A program made the position numbers and the translations under genes. Shown in pieces: positions 53,324 through 62,573 of a DNA stretch of 64,000 nt; position 1 is the first letter of the stretch; every line of letters starts with the position of its first letter. The notes beneath the pieces were generated by a model, which worked only from the letters and a program-made list of their open reading frames with translations, did no database searches and had not been told where the DNA came from. Source of the DNA: Chitinophagales bacterium (GTDB taxonomy: Bacteria; Bacteroidota; Bacteroidia; Chitinophagales; Saprospiraceae); the NCBI GenBank assembly GCA_017303475.1, contig JAFLBO010000016.1, positions 62,001 through 126,000 of the forward strand, written 5' to 3'.

Positions 53324-56300
53324 TCAGGAAAAGAGTTCTTCGTTTGCGTTGTGCACTTTGGCGGTGTACTGAACACCAGGGCGTACGTTGATTTCTTCAA
53401 GTACTTTGTAAGCCAATGCCCCGGCTGCTTTGTTCGCCTTGCTCACTTCGCTGTTAGGGTTGTTCAGGTTGCCAAAAATGATGGCGCCGGTTGGGCAGGC
53501 AGTCTGACAAGCTGTGCGTACGTCGTTGTCCATGATTTCACGGCCTTCACGCTTAGCAGTCAGTTTACCTTCCTGAATACGCTGTACACAGAAAGAGCAT
53601 TTTTCGATAACACCACGGGTACGAACCGTTACGTCTGGATTCAATACCATACGAACCAGGTTGTCAGCGTAGTATGGCTTGTCTTCTCCTTCCACATGGA
53701 ATACGCGCTCTTCGTTGGAAGGCCATACGTCGGCAGTGGTGTAGTCAAGCCAGTTGAAGCGACGAACTTTGTAAGGGCAGTTGTTAGCGCAGTAACGTGT
53801 ACCGATGCAACGGTTGTACGCCATCTGGTTCAAGCCCTCCATGGAGTGGTTGGTTGCGTTTACCGGACAAACGTTCTCACAAGGAGCATTGTCGCAGTGC
53901 TGGCACATCATTGGCTGATAAACCACTTTCGGGTTCTCAAAGTCGCCGTAGAAATAGCGGTCAATGCGCAACCAGGTCATTTCGTGGTGGCGGGCTACTT
54001 CTTTTTTACCTACCACAGGCACGTTGTTTTCACTCACACAGGCAACCTGGCAGGCGCCACAGCCGATGCAAGAGTTCAGGTCAACGTACATGCCCCATTT
54101 CATGCCGGTTCCAAAGTAGTCTTTGTTGTCCGGATAAAGGGTTTGGCTATTCAAATGCTCTGCTTCGTGGTGGAACTCTTCGAGTTTGTGCTCCAGCGAT
54201 TGCAGGTCTTTTACGTTTGTTTGGAAAATGATGGAACGATCCGTCAAAGAACCCTGGAAGCCTTTCCAGCCCAGAGATTTTTCGTCCACATTAATTTCTT
54301 TTCCTTCTTCAGTGCCCATGGCTTTAACACCCATGGTATGGTGGTGCTGCACACAAGCGAAGTGTTTGTCTTTACCGCCGGTTGGCGTAACTACAACGTC
54401 AGCAGCATAATATTGTGTGAGTCCGTTCTCTTGCTTGAGCGCAGGATTTACGTTCACACCGTAACCTACTCCACAACCGCCGGCAGTACGGCCACCGCCA
54501 AGGGCGATAGACACGGTTCCTGCAGCCTGGCCAAAGTTGCGTACTACTGCGCAAGTGAATTTTTGACCATTTACTTCTACCTGTACTTCATCACCGTCAA
54601 CAAGGCCTTTCCAGCCGTTGATGTTATTTACACCGTCCCACTCGAGCGGAATGCTGAGGTAGTTGCCCCAAACAGTGCGGGTAACCGGGTCGGGCATTTC
54701 CTGCAACCATGGGTTGTGGGCGTATTGACCGCCACCGATATTTACGGTTTCGTAGAAAGAAATTTCCAGTTCAGAAGAAGATGGCTTGGAAACGGCGCCT
54801 GGATCCACGGCAACAGCTGAATCAAATACAGCGGTGATGTCGTGTGGTGCGTTTTCATAAACGCCATCGTGCAGGCTCATTTCCCAGAAAGCATCCTGTG
54901 TCAGGTACTTGGTTTGTCCGGCGCCGATGCTATTTTGCCAGTTAGCCTTCAGGTACTCATAATATGGTTGATCTGAAGTGGCATTCAGGTTTGCACTGTC
55001 GGCCCATGTCAGCAGTGATTGTTCTGCCTGACGGGTCGCAAATAGTGGTGCAATAGTTGGCTGGATCAGGCTGTAACGACCTGCTTTTGCCTGTGCATCG
55101 CCCCAAGACTCCAGGTAGTGGTGTGCTGGAGCAGCGTGGGTGCAAAGCAGAGTGGTTTCGTCCAGATTGGTATTCAGTGAGATACGTGTAGCTACCTTTT
55201 TGAAAGCGTCGGCGAAAGCGCCTGCATTTGGGAGTTCCCATGCAGGGTTTGCGCCCCAAACAATTACAGTAGATACCTGACCGCCATTCATCTCTTCGAT
55301 GAGTTTGGCCACGTTACGCTCATCACCTTTACGGCTGAAGGTTGCGCCGTTGAAATCAATGGTATTGTTCAGGTTACCGAGCATTTCATTGATTTTGTTC
55401 ACAATGATTTGTTCAGCAACGTTGTTGGAACCAGATACTACGATGGATTTGCCACGAGCAGCCTGCAGGTCCTTTGCCATCTTTTTGATAGCGCCTGCAG
55501 CTTTATCGCTCAACTTAGGTCCGCCGCCATTTCCGGAAATTTCAGCGTATAATGCTGTAATAGCAGCACCCATTTCGCTAGGACGAATCTGGATACGGTT
55601 GTCTGCGTTAGAACCGGTGAGCGACATATAGCCTTCCACCTGGTAGTGGCGCGACATTTTAGCGTGCTTTTTACCAGCAACTTTACGGCCCTTGGCATAG
55701 TCATGAGCCTGTTGGATTGGATTTCCCCAGGTGCCGAGGAAATCGGCGCCGAAGGAGCAAATCACGCTGGCTTCATCGAATTTGTAATGTGGGAATGCAC
55801 GGTACCCGAAGCACTTTTGGTTGGCATCAAGCAAGGCGGCAGCAGATACTGTGTCGTAAGAAACAACACTAGCACCCGGGTATTTTGCCAGGAATTCACC
55901 CAGTGCCTTTTCAGCAGTCGGGCTGATAATGGTATTAGTAATGACGCGGATATTTCCGGAAGCCAGTTTGGCTTTTACTTCGCGGTCAAACACGCCCCAC
56001 TCCTGTTTTTCAACCTGGCCGTCTTTAACCATTCCGGCATGTTGAATACGACGGGTATCGTACAGGCTCAGTACAGATGCTTGAGCACGAGCGGAAGTAC
56101 CACCGTTCGTTACGCCGCTGAGGGTATTGCCTTCAATTTTGATCGGGCGACCTTCGCGGGTTTTAACCAACACTGCGCAGTAATCTCCACCTTCTACGAA
56201 AGAGGAAGCAAAGTAGTTGGCTACGCCCGGTACGATTTCGTCGGGCTTAGTAACATAAGGGATGGCCTTTTTGACCGGGATTTCGCAGGAGGCTGCGATG

Positions 56301-56476
56301 GTAGCAGCACCGAGTCCGAAACCCATGAGTTTCAGGAAATCGCGGCGGCTTGCTGTCCATTTACCGTCGGTTTGGTCTATATTTTCCACCGAAAACTCGC
56401 TTTGCGAGGATTGCGCGAAAGCTTCGTCGCGCATCAGATCTTCGGCGCCAACCCAAATACCGTTATCGTGGTGCAT
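53324..56476 (-). CDS. actB: alternative complex III subunit ActB, fused molybdopterin-like and iron-sulfur protein
   Basis: A 1050-residue fusion. A twin-arginine-type signal with RR at 44-45 (SRRDFLKLMGFGLGAA) ends in a lipobox Cys at 64, so it is exported folded and lipid-anchored. Residues about 70-740 are the molybdopterin-oxidoreductase-like part, which in ActB lacks the cofactor. The C-terminal part (about 780-1000) has four cysteine groups for iron-sulfur clusters (CIGCGACQVAC; CQHCDNAPCENVC; CIGTRYCANNC; CSFCVQRI plus CQTACPTGA). It passes electrons from quinol to the ActA/ActE haems. It lies 29 bases after actA. Confidence 0.93.
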   Translation of the reverse strand: MHHDNGIWVGAEDLMRDEAFAQSSQSEFSVENIDQTDGKWTASRRDFLKLMGFGLGAATIAASCEIPVKKAIPYVTKPDEIVPGVANYFASSFVEGGDYCAVLVKTREGRPIKIEGNTLSGVTNGGTSARAQASVLSLYDTRRIQHAGMVKDGQVEKQEWGVFDREVKAKLASGNIRVITNTIISPTAEKALGEFLAKYPGASVVSYDTVSAAALLDANQKCFGYRAFPHYKFDEASVICSFGADFLGTWGNPIQQAHDYAKGRKVAGKKHAKMSRHYQVEGYMSLTGSNADNRIQIRPSEMGAAITALYAEISGNGGGPKLSDKAAGAIKKMAKDLQAARGKSIVVSGSNNVAEQIIVNKINEMLGNLNNTIDFNGATFSRKGDERNVAKLIEEMNGGQVSTVIVWGANPAWELPNAGAFADAFKKVATRISLNTNLDETTLLCTHAAPAHHYLESWGDAQAKAGRYSLIQPTIAPLFATRQAEQSLLTWADSANLNATSDQPYYEYLKANWQNSIGAGQTKYLTQDAFWEMSLHDGVYENAPHDITAVFDSAVAVDPGAVSKPSSSELEISFYETVNIGGGQYAHNPWLQEMPDPVTRTVWGNYLSIPLEWDGVNNINGWKGLVDGDEVQVEVNGQKFTCAVVRNFGQAAGTVSIALGGGRTAGGCGVGYGVNVNPALKQENGLTQYYAADVVVTPTGGKDKHFACVQHHHTMGVKAMGTEEGKEINVDEKSLGWKGFQGSLTDRSIIFQTNVKDLQSLEHKLEEFHHEAEHLNSQTLYPDNKDYFGTGMKWGMYVDLNSCIGCGACQVACVSENNVPVVGKKEVARHHEMTWLRIDRYFYGDFENPKVVYQPMMCQHCDNAPCENVCPVNATNHSMEGLNQMAYNRCIGTRYCANNCPYKVRRFNWLDYTTADVWPSNEERVFHVEGEDKPYYADNLVRMVLNPDVTVRTRGVIEKCSFCVQRIQEGKLTAKREGREIMDNDVRTACQTACPTGAIIFGNLNNPNSEVSKANKAAGALAYKVLEEINVRPGVQYTAKVHNANEELFS

Positions 56477-56505
56477 ATTGTTGAAATGTGGTCAATGTTC
56501 GATAA

Positions 56506-57897
56506 TTAATAGTGGCACTTCTGGCATTCCAGACCGCCAATGTCTTCAACGGTTACTTTGTCACGCTTACCAGCTTTGAGTTCATCGTGGTAGCGCTCGT
56601 ATTGTTTGTAGTAGTCGTTGTCTTTGAATTTCACCTCTGTTTCGCGGTGACAGTTGATACACCAGCCCATACCGAGGGTAGAGTACTGGTAAACGATGTC
56701 CATTTCTTCCACTTTGCCGTGGCACTTCTGACAGGCAACCTGGCCTACAGAAACGTGCTGAGCGTGGTTGAAATAAGCGTGATCAGGAAGGTTGTGGATA
56801 CGTACCCATTCAATTGGGCCCTGGATTTTGCCGTTGGAATCGTTTTTGAGGGCTTTAACCACTCCTTCCCACTGGTTTTCCACTACGCTTTTGCCGTTCT
56901 CGTCCAAAGCAGTCAGGCTGTTGGCAGACATATATTCTTGTCCGATCCATTTTTTGTACAGCTCTTCGATCTGCTTGTCGGTCCAGTTTTCGTAGTTCTC
57001 CATGTACTTGCCGGTAATTGGGTCGAAACCAATTGATGCGTAGATCTTAGTGATCTCGCTGGTACCGGAAATTGTACCTTTTTTCACTGCCGAGTGGCAG
57101 TTCATACAGGTGTTAGCGCCCGGGATACCGGAGTGCTTGGAGCGACGAGCCGTATCGTGACAGTACTGGCAATCAATTTTGTTGATGCCTGCGTGAATTT
57201 TGTGGCTGAAGTTGATGGGCTGATCTGGCTTATAACCCTGCTCGCGGCCCATGCGGGTAGCATTATCTACAGCTTTGTAGCCGAAGATCAAAATCGTAGC
57301 GAAGACCAGAAAGGCAATGGCGCCTTTTGTGGTAAGGATCTGGTAGGTAGTGCGGTGCAGAGGCGCCTGACCATCCTTTACGCGGGATACGTTGGCAAGA
57401 TTGTCTACAATGCGCATCAGGCCGAAAGCCAGCAGCAGCAAAATAGCAGCCAGACCAATGTAAGTCCAGGGGAGACCTTCTTCACCAGCTGCTGCTGAAG
57501 AAGCGTTAGGATCCTTGGGAGGAGGTGGTGCGCCTCCTGGTTCTTTTATGTACAGGAGGATGCTCTCGATCTGCTCATCGGTGAGACTTGGGAAGTTGTT
57601 CATCACCGTTGGCTTCCACTTTGCCCAAACTTCGTTTGCGCGAGGGTGACCAGTTGCGATAAGCGCCTGTGAGTTACGAATCCACGCATAAAGGTCTTTG
57701 CGCGGGAAGGCAGACCAACGGTCTTCCGTACCGGAAAGAGCCGGCCCCGTAAGGTCGTCCTTCATGTTTTTATTGTGACAAGAGGCGCAGTTGGCGACGA
57801 AAAGTTCTTTACCAGCTTCTTTCGTAGGCCCTGCAATGAGGGAGGCGGAGGCTGCAATGACGAGCGTAAAAACCCAGCAAATGCGTTTCAACAACAT
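56506..57897 (-). CDS. actA: alternative complex III subunit ActA with an extra N-terminal cytochrome c domain
   Basis: A 463-residue multihaem cytochrome. Signal peptide (1-22), then a monohaem cytochrome c-like domain (about 25-120) with CASCH at 37-41 and a possible Met axial ligand near 99. Two membrane helices follow (145-163 and 192-210). The remaining part has five CxxCH sites at 243-247, 264-268, 389-393, 413-417 and 458-462, the pentahaem core that defines ActA. Six haem sites in all. The last site lies two residues from the C-terminus (CQKCHY), as in the family. It is the first gene of the operon, with two promoter elements upstream. Confidence 0.92.
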   Translation of the reverse strand: MLLKRICWVFTLVIAASASLIAGPTKEAGKELFVANCASCHNKNMKDDLTGPALSGTEDRWSAFPRKDLYAWIRNSQALIATGHPRANEVWAKWKPTVMNNFPSLTDEQIESILLYIKEPGGAPPPPKDPNASSAAAGEEGLPWTYIGLAAILLLLAFGLMRIVDNLANVSRVKDGQAPLHRTTYQILTTKGAIAFLVFATILIFGYKAVDNATRMGREQGYKPDQPINFSHKIHAGINKIDCQYCHDTARRSKHSGIPGANTCMNCHSAVKKGTISGTSEITKIYASIGFDPITGKYMENYENWTDKQIEELYKKWIGQEYMSANSLTALDENGKSVVENQWEGVVKALKNDSNGKIQGPIEWVRIHNLPDHAYFNHAQHVSVGQVACQKCHGKVEEMDIVYQYSTLGMGWCINCHRETEVKFKDNDYYKQYERYHDELKAGKRDKVTVEDIGGLECQKCHY

Positions 57898-57987
57898 ATC
57901 AGAGGTAGTTGATTTTCTTCAAACTCGGGTAAAACCCACTAATTCAGGTTTTCGGAGGGTTATCTGTTTGTCACAGATTTGTCGCTG

Positions 57988-58017
57988 CAAAGGTAAAAAC
58001 CGCTTTTTCCCTGCAAA
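57988..58017 (-). promoter_or_regulatory. proximal promoter of the act operon
   Basis: On the minus strand TACCTTTG (57988-57995) matches the -7 element exactly, with TTTG (58014-58017) 18 bases upstream. The actA start at 57897 is about 90 bases downstream. Confidence 0.6.
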
Positions 58018-58105
58018 ACAAACTGTTAAAAAGCCTTCTTATTTAGATACGCTATAAATGACAGACGGGCTATCAAAACCGTTAACGCACCGTTAAAAAG
58101 TGGCG

Positions 58106-58136
58106 CAAAGGTAGAAAGTGAGACTTCGTTTCCAAA
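58106..58136 (-). promoter_or_regulatory. distal promoter of the act operon
   Basis: A second TACCTTTG (58106-58113) has TTTG (58133-58136) 19 bases upstream, an ideal match to the phylum consensus. It would give a leader of about 200 bases to actA. Confidence 0.6.
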
Positions 58137-58177
58137 TGTGCTGTTAAAAATTTTGTCATAAAGTTGTCAGCCGCCCA

Positions 58178-58522
58178 TTACTTGCCTTCTAACCAGTCTA
58201 CATACTCTACTGATCCAAGCCTGAATTTCAACGGAATACGCTGTTGACGCCCCCATTGGTGCTCAATTCTGCAAAAGAAGGGCAGGCTTTCAGCGGACCA
58301 CTTTGGCAAAAAAACTATCGAGGCAGGTTGGCTGACTTGAAGGGATTTGGCATAATTAGGCTTTACATAAATTTTTGAGGCCTCTACCCTACTCCATTTG
58401 GCTGGTCGAATGGCCTGTTGTAATTGGTGTAAATCCTTTCCTTCGAAAAATCCGGCGCATTGTGCCTGCAGATTACAAGCCAGCGGGAACACGCAAATAA
58501 ATAAAGGTGTGCGTAGGTTCAT
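58178..58522 (-). CDS. small exported protein, unknown family
   Basis: A 114-residue protein with a signal peptide (MNLRTPLFICVFPLACNLQAQ), cleaved before CAGFFEGKD. The mature part has two cysteines (CAGFF and FFCRIEHQW) and beta-strand texture (ASIVFLPKW, IPLKFRLGSVEYVDWLEG). No family recognised. It starts 42 bases after the bshB1 stop on the same strand, so it may be read with bshB1. Its short size and ending in VDWLEGK suggest a small periplasmic protein. Confidence 0.6.
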   Translation of the reverse strand: MNLRTPLFICVFPLACNLQAQCAGFFEGKDLHQLQQAIRPAKWSRVEASKIYVKPNYAKSLQVSQPASIVFLPKWSAESLPFFCRIEHQWGRQQRIPLKFRLGSVEYVDWLEGK

Positions 58523-58564
58523 TTGAAGAAATTAGACTTACTGCAAAAATAGTTTAGGTGCAGG

Positions 58565-59287
58565 TTATTTCAGATCAAACAGATCATTTACCCCTGGTAT
58601 TCTGCCACAAATAAACCCTTCTGCATAGTCTACCGGAATGGACCTGCCGAATACCCGTGCTTTGCCTTCCATAAAATCCAGGAAATCTTTACCTGAAATG
58701 GGTGTATTGGGCGTTTCCCCTTCCGGGTCAAAAAACTGAGACCGGAAAGTGAGAATAGCTTGCATCTTTTTTTCAAAAAAGGGTGTGATATCAACCACAA
58801 AATCCGGAATCAACTGCATATCCTGTATATAGTGATAAACAGCTTTGGGGCGCCATTTATCCTGCTTATTTCCCTGATAATCAAACGTTTCTATTTTTTC
58901 CAAACCGGAATAATAACAAGCGTCTGCCGTCATTTTAGCTGCTCTTCCATGATCCGGGTGACGGTCGTTTACTGCATTGCATAATACTATTTCCGGCCGA
59001 CAGGCGCGAATCACCTGCACAATTTTGAGCCAGTTTTCCGGCTTGTGCTCAAACAAACCGTCAGGTATATCCAGCGTTTCCCGAAAAGCTGCTCCCATAA
59101 GCGCAGCAGACTCAGCTGCTTCCCTGGCACGAATCTCCACGGTGCCTCTGGTGCCTAGTTCACCTTTACTCAAATCAAGCAAACCGAAGGTTTTTCCCTG
59201 CGCTGCGTGTCGCAACAAGGTTCCGCTGGCGCTTAATTCAACATCATCTGGATGGATTCCGATAGCAAGGAGATCAACTTTAGTCAT
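58565..59287 (-). CDS. bshB1: bacillithiol biosynthesis deacetylase BshB1
   Basis: A 240-residue LmbE-fold (PIG-L) deacetylase. The zinc/catalytic motif HPDD is at 12-15, followed by ELGTRGTVEIRAREA and the second metal site region HPDHGRAA. It removes the acetyl group from GlcNAc-malate in bacillithiol synthesis. The closing DYAEGFICGRIPGVNDLFDL is typical of BshB1. Bacteroidota often make bacillithiol instead of glutathione. The upstream gap holds only the GGTCATTT array, so its promoter may lie in or beyond that array. Confidence 0.9.
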   Translation of the reverse strand: MTKVDLLAIGIHPDDVELSASGTLLRHAAQGKTFGLLDLSKGELGTRGTVEIRAREAAESAALMGAAFRETLDIPDGLFEHKPENWLKIVQVIRACRPEIVLCNAVNDRHPDHGRAAKMTADACYYSGLEKIETFDYQGNKQDKWRPKAVYHYIQDMQLIPDFVVDITPFFEKKMQAILTFRSQFFDPEGETPNTPISGKDFLDFMEGKARVFGRSIPVDYAEGFICGRIPGVNDLFDLK

Positions 59288-59515
59288 GTGTGTTTAGGTC
59301 ATTTATTGGTGATTAGGGTCATTTAGGGGTCATTTAGGGGTCATTTAGGGGGCATTTAGGGGTCAATTAGGGTCATTTGGGGGTCATTTAGGGTCATTTA
59401 GGGGTCATTTGGGGTCATTTAGGGGGCATTTGGGGTCATTTAGGGGTCATTTGGGGTCATTTAGGGGGCATTTAGGGGGCATTTGGGGTTGTTGGGTGGT
59501 GACTTTGGGGATTTT
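59288..59515. repeat. GGTCATTTAGG tandem array
   Basis: About eighteen degenerate copies of a 10-13-base unit, GGGTCATTT(A/G)GG or GGGGCATTTAGG, run in one direction from 59295 to about 59490, ending in TTGGGGTTGTTGGG. The unit is the same as in the arrays at 28160-28305 and, inverted, 28440-28550. No coding frame. Confidence 0.85.
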
Positions 59516-59588
59516 TAGGGCCATTTGGGAATTGTAGGTGAGGGAAAGGCGCAAAGTACCGACATTTGTAGCAAACAATCCAGACACT

Positions 59589-60065
59589 ATGGAAGCTGAA
59601 AAAAAAGGCCAGGATTCTGATCGAATAACACTCTTGGAACAGCAACTGGCTGATTGCCACCAGCGAAGTCAACGCTATGAATCTGCTTGGTCTGAGTTAT
59701 TTGACCAACAAAAAACCCTACGCGAAGAAACTCTGCAACTGCAACACGGATACGAGAACCTCCGTATCCAGAAGGGTGGTTTTGGGTTTAAAATGTTGCT
59801 GTTTTCAGGGTTAGGGGGCTTTTTCACGGCCCTTGTGCTTTGCTTTATTTACCTGAAACTAAAACCCAAGGACCCGCATACTTCAGCATTGCATCATTTC
59901 AAAAGAGACCATTTGTTTGAATATGAATTGGCCCTGAGTAAAGGTCAGTTTCAGGAAGTAAAAGCCTCTCTGGAATCTGCTATGCAAAAATCTGAAAATC
60001 AACCCATTAAAACGGATCTGGAAATCATCCGGGAATTGCTTGAAGCAGCTGAGAAAGGACGGTAG
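59589..60065 (+). CDS. coiled-coil single-pass membrane protein
   Basis: The ATG at 59589 (MEAEKKGQDSDRITLLEQQL) gives 158 residues; the upstream frame from 59538 is not supported. Residues about 8-60 form a coiled coil (ITLLEQQLADCHQRSQRYES). A membrane helix is at about 70-90 (MLLFSGLGGFFTALVLCFIY). The C-terminal part is helical (EYELALSKGQFQEVKASLES). No family recognised. The last codons run directly into a 7-base tandem array. Confidence 0.65.
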   Translation: MEAEKKGQDSDRITLLEQQLADCHQRSQRYESAWSELFDQQKTLREETLQLQHGYENLRIQKGGFGFKMLLFSGLGGFFTALVLCFIYLKLKPKDPHTSALHHFKRDHLFEYELALSKGQFQEVKASLESAMQKSENQPIKTDLEIIRELLEAAEKGR

Positions 60066-60145
60066 ACGGTGGACGGTGGACGGTGGACGATGGACGGTGG
60101 ACGATGGACGGTGGACGGTGGACGGTGGACGGTGGACGGTGGACA
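60058..60145. repeat. 7-base tandem array GGTGGAC
   Basis: About twelve copies of GGTGGAC, with GATGGAC and GGTAGAC variants, start inside the last codons of the coiled-coil gene. Slippage here could change the protein's end. Confidence 0.85.
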
Positions 60146-60429
60146 AATCAATATATTGTACTGGTTTTAAATCGAATAAATATTAATTATTTATATAATA
60201 TCTTGATCTTTTGTTCATCCGGATCCCCGCCCTGAAGGGCGGGGCAACTCGCAGAGCGCGCCCTTTAGGGCGAAGAAACTCGCTAAAAAATTGCTGAAGG
60301 GCGGGGCAACTCGCAGAGCGCACTCTTAAGGGCGGGGCAATCGCTGGGCGCGCCCAAAAAAGGGCGGAGCAATTTTCCAATTAACACCCAACAACACCAA
60401 GCCGCAAGCCAACTCAAACACTCAAAAAC
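60146..60429. repeat. gene-free gap with GC-rich repeated hairpins
   Basis: 60150-60215 is AT-rich. From 60225 to 60372 there are three or four copies of a GAAGGGCGGGGCAACTCGCA-type unit with internal GCCCT/AGGGC stems, like REP/BIME elements. 60400-60428 holds AACTCAAACACTCAAA words of the GAGTGTTTGAG family. No coding signal seen. Confidence 0.65.
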
Positions 60430-61044
60430 TCAAACACCATACTTGGAGCAAATTGGGCATAGCTCCGGCTTGTGGTTTCTGGCTGGACAATATTGACGGC
60501 CAAAAAAGATGATTTGCAAATGCAGCCTGTTCCACGACGATTCCGGGAATGCTGCTTTAAGGTCTTTTTCAGTTTGTTCCACACTCTTGCCGGAACTTAA
60601 TCCCCAACGGGTAGCCAGTCTGTGAATATGGGTATCCACCGGGAAAGCCGGATGTCCAAATGCCTGCGACATGACCACCGAGGCGGTTTTATGCCCCACA
60701 CCAGGCAAGGCTTCCAGCGCTTCAAAGCTCTCCGGAACCCTGCCTCCATGTTTTTCTACGATGATTTTAGATAACCCACTGATCCCCTTTGACTTAGCAG
60801 GCGATAACCCGCAAGGTTTAATGATCTCTTTGATCTCTTCAACTTCCAGTTTGGCCATATCGTACGGGTTATCTGCCCGTGCAAACAGCAACGGCGTTAT
60901 TTGATTCACCCGTTCATCCGTACACTGTGCAGAAAGCACTACTGCGACCAACAAGGTATACGCATCCTTGTGCTGAAGTGGTATGGGAACTTCAGGATAC
61001 AGCTCTTCCAGAATTCGTTGAATATCAGCCGCTTTGGGAGACAT
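60430..61044 (-). CDS. nth: endonuclease III
   Basis: A 204-residue DNA glycosylase/AP lyase that removes oxidised pyrimidines. The helix-hairpin-helix is LPGVGHKTASVVM with the catalytic Lys, and the catalytic Asp is in FPVDTHIHRLATRWG. The C-terminal cysteine part reads C-x9-C-x2-C (YCPARNHKPELCPIC), where the usual pattern is C-x6-C-x2-C-x5-C, so the fourth iron-sulfur ligand is missing and the cluster may be absent or differently bound. It starts two bases after the purH stop, thus in one transcript with purH. Confidence 0.9.
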   Translation of the reverse strand: MSPKAADIQRILEELYPEVPIPLQHKDAYTLLVAVVLSAQCTDERVNQITPLLFARADNPYDMAKLEVEEIKEIIKPCGLSPAKSKGISGLSKIIVEKHGGRVPESFEALEALPGVGHKTASVVMSQAFGHPAFPVDTHIHRLATRWGLSSGKSVEQTEKDLKAAFPESSWNRLHLQIIFFGRQYCPARNHKPELCPICSKYGV

Positions 61045-61046
61045 AT

Positions 61047-62564
61047 TTAGTGTTTAAAGTGTCTCAGGCCGGTCATTACCATAGCCATGTTGCGCGCATT
61101 GCAGGCATCAATGGAGTCCTGATCTTTGATAGAACCTCCTGGTTGAATGACCGCTGTAATGCCTGCTTCATGTGCTATTTCCACACAATCCGGGAATGGG
61201 AAAAAAGCATCGCTGGCCATCACTGCACCTTGAAGATCAAATCCAAAGGATTTTGCTTTCGCAATGGCCTGACGCAGAGCATCCACCCGGCTGGGCTGAC
61301 CGCAGCCCATACCAATAAGCTGCTGGTCTTTTACCAGAGCAATGGCATTGGATTTCAAGTGTTTGGCGCAACGCGCAGCAAAAAGCAGGGAATCTATTTC
61401 AGCAGATTCCGGAGCGCGTTGGGTAGCCGTTTTTAAATCCGAAGCGTTTTCAGTGCGCAAGTCTGCATCCTGTTCCACCACCCCATTCAAAAGGCTGCGG
61501 AAACTGAGTTGCTGCACATCAAACGATTTGATTTTCAATAAAATACGCTGATCTTTTTTGGTGAGTACTTCCAATGCTTCAGGAACAAAATCCGGTGCAA
61601 TGAGTACCTCGTAGAAAAGCTTATTGATCTCTTGTGCTGTATCCAGATCCACTTTAGTATTGGTGATAAAAATTCCGCCAAAAGCAGATGTACTGTCGCA
61701 AGCAAGTGCAGCTTTCCAGGCTTCCACCAGGGTATTGCGGGCGGCCACACCACATGCATTAGTGTGCTTGAGGATGGCAAACGTTGGCTTTTCTGACAAA
61801 AACTCGCGCATTAACTGCACGGCTGCATCTATATCGACCAGGTTGTTGTAAGAAATGGTTTTGCCTTGGAGTTTTTCAAAAATTTCTTCAAGGTTGCCGT
61901 AGTAGACGCCCTTTTGGTGTGGGTTTTCACCATAACGCAATACTTCAGAGGTGGTGATGCTGTGCTTGAAAGCGTGATCTTCGGAATCCTGATTGAACCA
62001 GTTATAAATGGCTGTATCATAGTGCGAAGTCACTTTAAAAGCCCTGCGCGCCAGTTCCCGACGGTCATCATCCGTGAACTGGCCATTTTGCCGGGTAAGC
62101 AAGTCCAAAAACAGGGCATATTCGCCCTGAGAGGCCACTACCACCACATCTTTCCAGTTTTTGGCGCCAGCGCGAATCAGAGACACACCACCGATATCAA
62201 TTTTTTCGATGATTTGTCCAGCATCATTGGTGCTGGCAACAGTTTGCTCAAATGGGTACAAATCCACCATAACACAATCCATTTGCGGAATTTGGTAGGT
62301 TTCCAGTTGCGCCAAATGTCCGGGCTCCCTGCGTGCCAGCAGTCCGCCAAAAATAGCGGGGTGCAGGGTTTTCACCCGACCATCCAGGATACTGGGATAA
62401 CCCGTTAGCGACTCAACAGCCGTTACCGGTATACCCAATTGCTCAATATAAGTTTGGGTGCCACCTGTGGAGTATAGTTGAACGCCAAGTGCATGCAATT
62501 GGCGGATAATAGGTTCGAGACCTTCTTTAGAGTAGACGGAGATGAGCGCGGAACGTATTTGCAC
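61047..62564 (-). CDS. purH: bifunctional AICAR formyltransferase / IMP cyclohydrolase
   Basis: A 505-residue enzyme for the last two steps of purine synthesis. The N-terminal IMP cyclohydrolase (MGS-like) part has LYSTGGTQTYIEQLGIPVT and ILDGRVKTLHPAIFGGLLAR in parts. The formyltransferase part has YGENPHQKG, KHTNACGVA, SDAFFPFPD and the closing QPGGSIKDQDSIDACNARN. Length and order are normal. It is followed two bases later by nth. A short GAATGAGTG array lies just upstream. Confidence 0.95.
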   Translation of the reverse strand: MQIRSALISVYSKEGLEPIIRQLHALGVQLYSTGGTQTYIEQLGIPVTAVESLTGYPSILDGRVKTLHPAIFGGLLARREPGHLAQLETYQIPQMDCVMVDLYPFEQTVASTNDAGQIIEKIDIGGVSLIRAGAKNWKDVVVVASQGEYALFLDLLTRQNGQFTDDDRRELARRAFKVTSHYDTAIYNWFNQDSEDHAFKHSITTSEVLRYGENPHQKGVYYGNLEEIFEKLQGKTISYNNLVDIDAAVQLMREFLSEKPTFAILKHTNACGVAARNTLVEAWKAALACDSTSAFGGIFITNTKVDLDTAQEINKLFYEVLIAPDFVPEALEVLTKKDQRILLKIKSFDVQQLSFRSLLNGVVEQDADLRTENASDLKTATQRAPESAEIDSLLFAARCAKHLKSNAIALVKDQQLIGMGCGQPSRVDALRQAIAKAKSFGFDLQGAVMASDAFFPFPDCVEIAHEAGITAVIQPGGSIKDQDSIDACNARNMAMVMTGLRHFKH

Positions 62565-62573
62565 GGGGTGTGT

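Noticed and set aside
60183..60380. 65-residue minus-strand frame in the GC-rich gap
   Set aside because: It is made of the GAAGGGCGGGGC repeat units, so it reflects repeat composition rather than a gene.
62505..62525. GGTTCGAGACC-like word suggesting a tRNA T-arm
   Set aside because: It lies inside purH coding sequence and no acceptor or anticodon stems fit around it.
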